In this document: positions 6,503-12,048 of the stretch, one piece after another | How the letters are laid out: each line of letters opens with the position of its first letter | Numbering within the stretch: the stretch's first letter is position 1 | Source of the DNA: Anderseniella sp964390445 | GTDB lineage: Bacteria > Pseudomonadota > Alphaproteobacteria > Rhizobiales > Aestuariivirgaceae | Direction: 5' to 3' | NCBI GenBank assembly: GCA_964390445.1 | Contig: CAYMJJ010000071.1 | Coordinates: 1-12,048, forward strand | DNA length: 12,048 nt | Made by a program: the position numbers and the translations under genes | Notes under the pieces: model-generated | The model's database searches: none | The model's input: the letters and a program-made list of their open reading frames with translations, nothing else | Told to the model about the DNA's origin: nothing

Positions 6503-6577
6503 AAAATTTTCGGCTGAGCGTCCCGCAGGCAAAGCTGCCTTTCCGCCCGATTGTGGTGCGAGTATACAGATGAATCT

Positions 6578-6597
6578 GGTCCGATGAAGTTCCGGAC
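6578..6597. promoter_or_regulatory. Inverted repeat copy B, GGTCCG-N8-CCGGAC
   Basis: It has the same outer 6-base blocks and the same 8-base spacing as copy A, with a different centre. It ends 48 bases before the aminotransferase ATG. If TATACA at 6563-6568 is the -10, this copy would lie at the transcription start, where it could act as an operator. No convincing -35 accompanies that hexamer. Confidence 0.35.
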
Positions 6598-6645
6598 GGA
6601 CTGGGTTACACTGTTTTAATAATCGCCCCTTTGGAGACGTTCGTC

Positions 6646-8007
6646 ATGAACAAGCCCGCCCACCTGGATATGGCAGCCTGGGAACCAACACCCAACAACC
6701 TTGAAGCGTTCTTCATGGGCTTCACGCCCAACAAGGCTTTCAAGCGCCGTCCCCGGCTGATCGCCCGCGCCAAGGACATGCACTACTACGACATGACAGG
6801 CCGTGCCCTGCTCGACGGCTCCGCTGGTCTATGGTGCTCCAACGCCGGCCATTGCCGCCAGCCCATCGTCGAGGCGATCCAGAAGCAGGCTGCCGAACTC
6901 GATTTCGCGCCGACCTTCCAGTACGGCCACCCGAAGATTTTCGAGCTTGCCTCGCGTCTTGCCATGCTGGCACCCGGCAACCTGGATTATGCCTTCTTCA
7001 CCAACTCCGGCTCAGAAGCCGGCGACACCGCGCTGAAGATCGCACTGGCCTATCATCGCTCGCGCGGTGAAGCCTCGCGCACCCGCATGATCGGCCGTGA
7101 GCGCGGCTATCACGGCGTGGGCTTCGGCGGCATTTCGGTGGGCGGCATGGTTGCCAACCGCAAGTGGTTTGGCCCGCTGCTGCCAGGTTCCGACCACTTG
7201 CCGCACACCTACAACCGCGCCGAACAGGCCTACACCAAGGGCGAGCCTGACTGGGGCATGCACCTGGCGGATGAACTGGAAAGAATGGTGGCGCTGCACG
7301 ATGCATCGACCATTGCCGCCGTCATCGTCGAGCCTATGGCCGGCTCCACCGGCGTGCTTCCGCCGCCCAAGGGCTATCTCAAGCGGTTGCGCGAACTGTG
7401 CACCAAGCACGGCATCCTGCTGATCTTCGACGAGGTCATCACCGGTTTCGGCCGCCTTGGCCATACTTTCGCCGCCGAGCGCTTCGACGTGGTGCCGGAC
7501 ATGATCACCTTTGCCAAGGGCATCACCTCGGGCACCATCCCGATGGGTGGCGTCATGGTCACCGACACCATCTACAACGAGTTCATGGGCGGTGCGGAGC
7601 ACGTCATCGAACTGTTCCACGGCTACACCTATACCGGCCACCCGATGGCTGCAGCTGCCGCACTGGCCACCCTCGACCTGTATCGCGACGAGCAGATGTA
7701 CGAGAACGTGCTGAAGCTGGAGGACCGCTGGGCGGACGCCGCGATGAGCCTCAAGGGCCATCCGCTGGTCGAAGACATCCGCACCATGGGCCTGGTTGCT
7801 GCGATCGACATGAAGCCCGTTGATGGCACGCCGGGCCTGCGCGCCTACAAGGCCATGGAAAACGGCTTCCACGACCATGACATCGTGCTGCGCATCACCG
7901 GCGACACCATCGCCCTGTCGCCGCCGCTGATGATCAACGAGGCGCAGATCGACGAGATCTTCAAGCAGCGCATTCCGGCGGTGCTGGAGTCCGTCTCCAG
8001 TCTCTGA
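6646..8007 (+). CDS. Omega-amino acid (beta-alanine):pyruvate aminotransferase
   Basis: A 453-residue class III PLP-dependent aminotransferase. It probably moves the amino group of beta-alanine or a related omega-amino acid or amine to pyruvate, giving malonate semialdehyde and alanine in the cytosol. It follows the Pseudomonas omega-amino acid:pyruvate transaminase along its whole length, for example LPHTYN, IAAVIVEPMAGSTGVLPPPK and HGYTYTGHP. Cofactor residues are present: NSGSEA (120-125) for the phosphate, Y155-H156 stacking on the ring, D262 in IFDEVITGFG, and the Schiff-base lysine K291 in TFAKGITSG. The ATG at 6646 has GGAG 9 bases before it; a TTG at 6631 in frame overlaps that ribosome site and is rejected. 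The gene is monocistronic, ended by a strong terminator. Substrate choice (beta-alanine, taurine, putrescine or other amines) cannot be fixed from motifs. Confidence 0.9.
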   Translation: MNKPAHLDMAAWEPTPNNLEAFFMGFTPNKAFKRRPRLIARAKDMHYYDMTGRALLDGSAGLWCSNAGHCRQPIVEAIQKQAAELDFAPTFQYGHPKIFELASRLAMLAPGNLDYAFFTNSGSEAGDTALKIALAYHRSRGEASRTRMIGRERGYHGVGFGGISVGGMVANRKWFGPLLPGSDHLPHTYNRAEQAYTKGEPDWGMHLADELERMVALHDASTIAAVIVEPMAGSTGVLPPPKGYLKRLRELCTKHGILLIFDEVITGFGRLGHTFAAERFDVVPDMITFAKGITSGTIPMGGVMVTDTIYNEFMGGAEHVIELFHGYTYTGHPMAAAAALATLDLYRDEQMYENVLKLEDRWADAAMSLKGHPLVEDIRTMGLVAAIDMKPVDGTPGLRAYKAMENGFHDHDIVLRITGDTIALSPPLMINEAQIDEIFKQRIPAVLESVSSL

Positions 8008-8034
8008 TCTGCAGCTTCCGGATCACCAGATGAC

Positions 8035-8064
8035 AAGCCGGGCAGGCAACTGCCCGGCTTTTTT
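8035..8064 (+). terminator. Strong intrinsic terminator after the aminotransferase
   Basis: AAGCCGGGCA (8035-8044), a 6-base loop, and TGCCCGGCTT (8051-8060) form a perfect 10-base GC-rich stem that runs into six T residues (8059-8064). It begins 27 bases after the stop codon and separates the aminotransferase from osmC. Confidence 0.93.
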
Positions 8065-8091
8065 CCGTATTGGCCCGATTTTTCGCCTGCA

Positions 8092-8116
8092 TGAACCTTT
8101 CCAGCAGTCGTGCGTT
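8092..8116 (+). promoter_or_regulatory. Candidate EcfG (general stress sigma) promoter of osmC
   Basis: TGAAC (8092-8096), exactly 16 bases, then CGTT (8113-8116) matches the alphaproteobacterial EcfG consensus GGAAC-N16/17-CGTT except for the first base. A start point near 8123 would give a leader of about 40 bases before the osmC ATG. Peroxide defence genes such as osmC are typical members of this regulon. An overlapping TTGACG (8116-8121) has no matching -10, so a sigma70 promoter is less likely. Confidence 0.6.
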
Positions 8117-8162
8117 TGACGCATACGCAATCTTGCGATCCCGCAGACTGAAAGGACACAAC

Positions 8163-8597
8163 ATGAAGCGGCATGCAACGGCCAAGTGGCACGGCAACCT
8201 GGGCGACGGCAAGGGCACAATCGAAAGCCAGTCCGGTGCATTGTCGGACATGGGCTACTCGTTCAAGAGCAGGTTCGAAGACGAATCCGGCAAGGCCGGC
8301 ACCAACCCTGAAGAGCTGCTCGCGGCGGCCCATGCCGGATGTTTCGCGATGCAGCTGTCGCACTTTCTGGCCGAACATGGCACGCCTGCCGAAGAGCTTG
8401 TAGCCCAGGCAACCGTGACGATCGAACAGGTGGAAGGCGGCTTCGAAGTCAAGTCGAGCGCCCTGTCGCTGACCGGCAAGGTACCGGGTATCCGCCCTGA
8501 CAAGCTGGAGGAGCTGGCCGCAAAGGCCAAGAACACCTGCCCGGTTTCAAAGGCGCTGGGTTCAATCAAGGTATCTCTGGAGGTGGACATGAGCTGA
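8163..8597 (+). CDS. osmC: OsmC-family peroxiredoxin
   Basis: A 144-residue cytosolic thiol peroxidase that reduces organic hydroperoxides. It matches E. coli OsmC (143 residues) end to end, including GKGTIESQSG, GTNPEELLAAAHAGCF and KNTCPVSKAL. The two redox cysteines are C60 (peroxidatic, in AHAGCF) and C126 (resolving, in NTCPVS). The match favours OsmC over the Ohr subgroup. AAAGGA (8151-8156) lies 6 bases before the ATG. A longer frame opening upstream at 8070 would run through the stress promoter and is rejected. It is flanked by the aminotransferase terminator upstream and an inverted repeat at its 3' end, so it is probably transcribed alone. Confidence 0.94.
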   Translation: MKRHATAKWHGNLGDGKGTIESQSGALSDMGYSFKSRFEDESGKAGTNPEELLAAAHAGCFAMQLSHFLAEHGTPAEELVAQATVTIEQVEGGFEVKSSALSLTGKVPGIRPDKLEELAAKAKNTCPVSKALGSIKVSLEVDMS

Positions 8598-8621
8598 TCG
8601 TATCACTTGAGAAATCAGCTC
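8591..8621. other. Inverted repeat spanning the osmC stop codon
   Basis: GAGCTGAT (8591-8598) and ATCAGCTC (8614-8621) are perfect 8-base arms with a 15-base loop. The left arm includes the osmC stop. There is no T run after it, so it may be a weak terminator or mRNA 3' end structure. It overlaps the candidate promoter at 8607-8635. Confidence 0.35.
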
Positions 8622-8635
8622 TGCTGCCCTAGGGT
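8607..8635 (+). promoter_or_regulatory. Candidate promoter of the EAL-HAD gene pair
   Basis: TTGAGA (8607-8612), a 17-base spacer and TAGGGT (8630-8635) fit a sigma70 pattern, with the key T-A-...-T positions of the -10 kept. It ends 53 bases before the EAL gene's ATG. The -10 is weak. Confidence 0.35.
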
Positions 8636-8688
8636 GACTTCACCTGCTGGTTGTGCCGGGGCATTTGACAGGGACCGTCTGGGGGGAC

Positions 8689-9867
8689 ATGAGAACTATC
8701 GTGTTGATTTGCTGCGCTGCGGCCCTTCTGGCTGCTGGTGCAAGCATCTTTGTCGCTGGCCGTTATGACACGGCACTGATGTCTGCTATCGCCCTGCTGG
8801 CTTGCGCACAGATCGTGGCGCTGATTGCGGCCCAGCGGCCAAAGGAAATCGATGATGCCCGCCTTGCCGGCCTGTCAGACCGTATCAACCGCAACAGTGC
8901 CGACATCGATCGCCTTTCGACCCGGACCCGCGACCAGGCCCAGGAGTTGTCAACCATCGCCCAGGCCCTGAAAAGCAGCCGCCCGCCAGCCGGCACCAGG
9001 GAAACCGTTCAGGTCTTTGCATCCGTTCCGCGACCTGCTCCGGCTCTGGCCCCGCGGCGAGGTAACCCGCCCCCGCTTCATTCCGTTGCCCCCAGCGGTG
9101 GCCATGCAGCCGATCAGGCATTGCCACTGGCCAGGGCGACCCTTCATCTTGAGCCGGTCGTCCGGCTCGCAGAAGGCCGCACCGCGTATTACAAGGCAAC
9201 GCTGCATCGCCAGCCCCAAACGCCGGGCAGGCCGGGTCAGCCAGTTGTGTCTGCTGATCTTGCCTCGCCTGCCGGTGCTGCCATCCAGTGGGACCCGCAG
9301 CATGACGTCACCTTGATGAAGGAGGTGATTCCAATCGTACAGACCTTGCAGGCACGGCGCGCCGCCACCGGCATTCTCGTGCCGGTCAGCAACGCAACGC
9401 TCGATGATCCGGGCAGGTTGCAGGTGTTGGTGAACATGCTCTATCAGAACCCCGAAGCCGCCGCCGGCCTTGTGCTGGACATTCACGTGTCAGCGCTGGC
9501 AAGCTTGCCGGACAGCGCCATGCAGGGGCTGGCCTGGCTGGCTAGTCTCGGCGCGAGCTTCTGCCTGACCGGCGCGTGGACCAGTGACAACGACCTCGAT
9601 GCCCTGGCAGACCTCGGGTTCACCTTCATCGATGTGCCCGGCGGACAACTCGTTTCTCCTCAGGCCCAAGTCCTGCCAGATGCACAGCGGTTGCTGGCCC
9701 GGGCTTCGGCGCTCAATATGAGTGTCATCGCATCCGGCGTTACCGACGCGGCGCAGGCCGCCTCAGTGTTGCCGGTAGCCGCACTCGCCCGCGGGCCGGC
9801 CTTTGCCCTGCCAAGGGCGGTTCGTGCCAATGTGGCCGAACCCGGTATCCAGCAGCAGGTAGCCTGA
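8689..9867 (+). CDS. Membrane-anchored degenerate EAL-domain protein
   Basis: The 392-residue product begins with two hydrophobic segments (about 3-23 and 29-48), then a likely coiled coil (about 53-94) and a Pro/Ala-rich linker. A C-terminal domain (about 152-385) is laid out like an EAL phosphodiesterase: LEPVVRL for the usual YQPIVDL, then a VPVSNATL region, LDIHVSAL, IDVPG and IASGVTD. The catalytic signature is gone: the EAL triplet reads KAT, the metal-binding Asn of the VN.S motif is Pro, the DDFG region is absent and the AEGVE glutamate is Ser. It is therefore unlikely to cleave cyclic di-GMP and may be a sensor or scaffold. The ATG at 8689 opens directly into the first membrane helix; a GTG at 8653 is possible but has no ribosome site. 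The gene ends 4 bases before the HAD gene, so the two are co-transcribed. Confidence 0.78.
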   Translation: MRTIVLICCAAALLAAGASIFVAGRYDTALMSAIALLACAQIVALIAAQRPKEIDDARLAGLSDRINRNSADIDRLSTRTRDQAQELSTIAQALKSSRPPAGTRETVQVFASVPRPAPALAPRRGNPPPLHSVAPSGGHAADQALPLARATLHLEPVVRLAEGRTAYYKATLHRQPQTPGRPGQPVVSADLASPAGAAIQWDPQHDVTLMKEVIPIVQTLQARRAATGILVPVSNATLDDPGRLQVLVNMLYQNPEAAAGLVLDIHVSALASLPDSAMQGLAWLASLGASFCLTGAWTSDNDLDALADLGFTFIDVPGGQLVSPQAQVLPDAQRLLARASALNMSVIASGVTDAAQAASVLPVAALARGPAFALPRAVRANVAEPGIQQQVA

Positions 9868-9871
9868 AGCA

Positions 9872-10753
9872 ATGACAAACTTGACGGCGAGGCCTGCGAC
9901 GCGCGGACGTGACCTGAGTGCGCTGTCACCTGTGTGGCTGTGTGATGTGTGGGGGGTGGTGCATGATGGCCAGACCGCAAACCCCAAGGCGTGTGATGCA
10001 TTGATCCGGCATCGCAAGGCGGGCGGTTGCGTTGTCCTCATCACCAATGCGCCGCGCCCTGCCAATGTGGTTGTGCCGCAAATGCGCACCTTTGGCGTGC
10101 CGGACGAGGCATATGATGCAACGGTCACATCTGGCGACGTGACACGCGAATTGCTGATGCGCTGGCGCGACGGCAACATTTTCCTCATCGGCCCGTCAGA
10201 AGATCAGCCGCTGGTCGAAGGATTGCCGATTCGCTTCACCTCGCTCGACGAGGCTGATGCCGTGCTGGTGACGGGCCTGCGCGAGGATGGCCGCGATGGC
10301 GGCGCGGCTGAGCGGCCCGAAAATTACCGCGAGGAACTGCGCCGGATTGCTGCCCGGAACCTGCCGATGGTCTGCGCCAACCCGGACCGTGTGGTGGGCG
10401 TGGGCGGCAAGCTTTATCCGTGTGCCGGAGCGCTGGCCGACATCTACGCTGAGGAAGGTGGTCACGTCGAAATGGCCGGCAAGCCCTATCCGCCGATCTA
10501 TGTGGTTGCCCTTGAGCGCGCGGCTGAAGCCTTGCGGCGCGACATCGCCCGCCACGAGGTGCTGGCCATCGGCGACGGCCTGCCGACGGACGTGGAAGGC
10601 GCGCGCGCGAATGGCTTTCCGGTCCACTTCATCACCGGTGGCATCCATGCCGCCGAGCATGACGGCACGACACTCTCCGATATCGCAACCGGGCTTGAAC
10701 AGAACATGGCGGGCCTCAGCGTGGCAGGTGTTGCGCCGGAGCTGGTCTGGTAG
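9872..10753 (+). CDS. HAD class IIA hydrolase, TIGR01459-type (NagD-like)
   Basis: A 293-residue cytosolic protein of the haloacid dehalogenase superfamily, class IIA, in the alphaproteobacterial group modelled as TIGR01459. Motif I is CDVWGVVHDG with nucleophile D25; motif II is LITNAPRP with T58; the motif III lysine is K204 in MAGKPYPPIY; motif IV is GDGLPTD (234-240) with acids D235 and D240. The residue two after the nucleophile, an Asp acid/base in typical HAD phosphatases, is Trp27. The substrate is unknown, and NagD-like names for this group rest only on similarity. It starts 4 bases after the EAL gene, with no strong ribosome site, suggesting translational coupling. ribF lies downstream beyond a palindromic repeat, a neighbourhood I recall from alphaproteobacteria. 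Confidence 0.88.
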   Translation: MTNLTARPATRGRDLSALSPVWLCDVWGVVHDGQTANPKACDALIRHRKAGGCVVLITNAPRPANVVVPQMRTFGVPDEAYDATVTSGDVTRELLMRWRDGNIFLIGPSEDQPLVEGLPIRFTSLDEADAVLVTGLREDGRDGGAAERPENYREELRRIAARNLPMVCANPDRVVGVGGKLYPCAGALADIYAEEGGHVEMAGKPYPPIYVVALERAAEALRRDIARHEVLAIGDGLPTDVEGARANGFPVHFITGGIHAAEHDGTTLSDIATGLEQNMAGLSVAGVAPELVW

Positions 10754-10799
10754 CCATCGGGTCAAGCCGCCTGTTGCTTGCGCCAGCCCGGAACCATCG

Positions 10800-10905
10800 C
10801 TAGAGCATCATTCGATCAGATTGAATCATCTGATCGAATAAACATGCTCGTTCTCAAAGTGCTGGAGCGACTTTAGCCGTTCAACTCGAACGGCTGTTGC
10901 TCTAG
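10800..10905. repeat. Mosaic palindromic intergenic repeat (RIME-like)
   Basis: The 106-base element is bounded by CTAGAGCA (10800-10807) and its exact complement TGCTCTAG (10898-10905). Inside are two hairpin modules. The left one has perfect 12-base arms ATTCGATCAGAT/ATCTGATCGAAT (10810-10821 and 10828-10839), extended by GAGCAT/ATGCTC (10803-10808 and 10844-10849). The right one has perfect 8-base arms AGCCGTTC/GAACGGCT (10875-10882 and 10888-10895). This two-module design resembles the mosaic elements dispersed in Hyphomicrobiales genomes; that is from memory, and only one copy is in this window. It fills most of the 197-base HAD-ribF gap and could end the HAD transcript, though no T run follows. 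Confidence 0.8.
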
Positions 10906-10950
10906 AAGCGTCTCACACGAACTGGCCCAATGTGGCGGAGCCGGACAGCA

Positions 10951-11967
10951 ATGCTTACCCTTTCAGACCAGACGGCCGTGGTGCCAGCCTTGCGTGGTGC
11001 CGCCGTGGCGATTGGCAATTTCGATGGCCTGCATCTGGGCCACCAGGCCCTGTTGCGGTATGCGCTGGGCCAGGCCGCCAACACTGGTGCGCCGTCTGGC
11101 GTGATCACCTTCGAACCGCATCCGCGGTCGGTGTTTCAGCCCGAGCAACCACTCTTCCGGTTGTCGCCACCGCGTCTCAAGGCGGCACTGGTCAAGGCGT
11201 TCGGTGCAGATTTCTGTGCAGCCATCAGGTTTGACCGCACTGTCGCTGCCGTCGAGGCCGAAGAGTTCGTCATGCGTTACCTGGTGGGCCACCTTGGCAT
11301 ATCGCATATCGTGTCCGGCTATGACTTCCATTTCGGCAAGGGCCGCAGGGGCAATCCGCAACTGCTGCAGGACCTGGGTCAGGTCCACGGCTTCGGTGTC
11401 ACCATCGTCGACCAGGTCACCCGCGAGGATGGTGCCTCGCCCTACGGCTCGTCGTCGATCCGCGCAGCACTTCGCGCCGGCCATATCGACGCGGCCAACC
11501 AGCAGCTTGGCTATCGCTGGACCATTATCGGCAAGGTGGTGGAAGGCGACAGGCGCGGCCGCACCATTGGCTTTCCGACTGTCAACATCATGCTCGAGCC
11601 GGGCATGGAACCGTGCCACGGCATTTACGCGGTCAGGGTTCGCGACCTGACCGAAGACCGCGCGACCGTTGTGCGCGGGGCTGCGTACTTTGGCTGGCGT
11701 CCGACGTTCAACACCGACCGGGTGTTCCTGGAAGTCTACCTGCTGGATTTTGAAGGCGAGCTCTACGGCCATGAACTCGCAGTCGAGTTCGTCACCATGG
11801 TGCGGCCAGACCGGAAGTTCGACAGCCTGGATGCCCTGGTCGCCCAGATGAAGCAGGACTGCATCGAGATCGATGCTGTACTCGACCACACCGGTGGCAC
11901 AGCTCCGGCAGGCGCGTCAGCGCTGCTCGCGGCACAGCTTGACGGCACGCTTTACGACTACCTCTGA
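10951..11967 (+). CDS. ribF: Bifunctional riboflavin kinase / FAD synthetase
   Basis: RibF phosphorylates riboflavin to FMN and adenylates FMN to FAD in the cytosol. The N-terminal nucleotidyltransferase half has GNFDGLHLGH (22-31, with H28 and H31) and YGSSSIR (S167-R171). The C-terminal kinase half has GKVVEGDRRGRTIGFPTVN (194-212), where the usual PTAN is PTVN, then YFGWRPTF. Both halves look intact. The predicted 338 residues exceed the 313 of E. coli RibF, partly through a C-terminal tail of about 25 residues ending LDGTLYDYL. I chose the ATG at 10951, with GGAG 10 bases upstream; an ATG at 10930 has no ribosome site. ileS often follows ribF in proteobacteria and may lie beyond the window. 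Confidence 0.95.
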   Translation: MLTLSDQTAVVPALRGAAVAIGNFDGLHLGHQALLRYALGQAANTGAPSGVITFEPHPRSVFQPEQPLFRLSPPRLKAALVKAFGADFCAAIRFDRTVAAVEAEEFVMRYLVGHLGISHIVSGYDFHFGKGRRGNPQLLQDLGQVHGFGVTIVDQVTREDGASPYGSSSIRAALRAGHIDAANQQLGYRWTIIGKVVEGDRRGRTIGFPTVNIMLEPGMEPCHGIYAVRVRDLTEDRATVVRGAAYFGWRPTFNTDRVFLEVYLLDFEGELYGHELAVEFVTMVRPDRKFDSLDALVAQMKQDCIEIDAVLDHTGGTAPAGASALLAAQLDGTLYDYL

Positions 11968-12048
11968 GCATTCGCCGAAATGGATTGCGGCATGTGACGG
12001 AGTGCACATCGGCTCGGGTGGAGTCGTGGCAAGTTCGGTTCATCAAAC
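11968..12048. other. Intergenic end of window, nothing recognised
   Basis: These 81 bases after ribF contain no hairpin with a T run, no convincing promoter hexamer pair and no open frame with a ribosome site. They may carry the upstream region of the next gene. Confidence 0.5.

Noticed and set aside
6484..6510. Intrinsic terminator formed by GTCCGG/CCGGAC followed by AAAATTTT
   Set aside because: No plus-strand gene ends upstream of it, and the same arrangement recurs at 6578-6597 without a T run, so a regulatory repeat fits better.
7012..7878. A 288-codon open frame on the minus strand inside the aminotransferase gene
   Set aside because: It is antisense to a well-matched PLP enzyme, its product has biased composition, and it has no ribosome site or recognisable domain.
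8116..8144. Sigma70 promoter from TTGACG at 8116-8121 for osmC
   Set aside because: The bases 17-18 downstream (TCCCGC, CCCGCA) do not resemble a -10.
8070..8162. N-terminal extension of OsmC beginning at 8070
   Set aside because: It would cover the candidate EcfG promoter and the ribosome site, and OsmC proteins start at the position of the ATG at 8163.

Overview
The window is GC-rich and densely coded. It reads as a chromosomal segment of an alphaproteobacterium, most likely of the Hyphomicrobiales (Rhizobiales) or a close relative. The grounds are a groES gene behind a CIRCE operator, an EcfG-type stress promoter in front of osmC, the order degenerate-EAL gene / TIGR01459-type HAD gene / ribF, and a palindromic intergenic repeat of a kind I recall from that order. 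There is no sign of phage, IS element, CRISPR, tRNA or rRNA. The genus cannot be told from the sequence.

Layout. Bases 1-44 are the 5' end of groES, reading leftward, with its promoter and HrcA/CIRCE operator at 138-206. A 329-base gap (61-389) holds that control region plus a possible branched RNA fold at 241-331. A host-attachment (PF10116-like) gene follows at 390-800. It meets a TetR-type regulator gene (783-1412, minus strand) tail to tail with an 18-base overlap. The regulator is divergent from a two-gene operon: an exported alpha/beta hydrolase (1516-2472) and a 1142-residue fusion of an LplT-like transporter, a PlsC-like acyltransferase and an Aas-like acyl-ACP synthetase (2498-5926). 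Three copies of the palindrome TGAAC-RRY-GTTCA lie between the regulator and the operon. A small exported four-cysteine protein of unknown function (5974-6351) is on the minus strand.

Next come an omega-amino acid/beta-alanine:pyruvate aminotransferase (6646-8007) with a strong intrinsic terminator, osmC (8163-8597) behind a candidate EcfG promoter, and a membrane-anchored degenerate EAL protein (8689-9867). The EAL gene is 4 bases upstream of a HAD class IIA hydrolase gene (9872-10753). A 106-base mosaic palindromic repeat (10800-10905) separates that pair from ribF (10951-11967). The last 81 bases show nothing I can name.

How the genes may work together. The clearest functional unit is regulator + exported hydrolase + acyl-chain salvage fusion. 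One gene can release acyl chains or lysolipids outside the inner membrane, and the other imports and re-acylates lysophospholipid with free fatty acid. The divergent regulator would sense a lipid-like ligand. This is inferred from families and layout. The rest of the window is mostly conserved housekeeping and stress genes: chaperonin, peroxide defence, amino acid metabolism and flavin cofactor synthesis. The least understood proteins are the EAL-like protein, which has lost its catalytic residues, its HAD partner, which lacks the usual +2 aspartate, and the four-cysteine exported protein.
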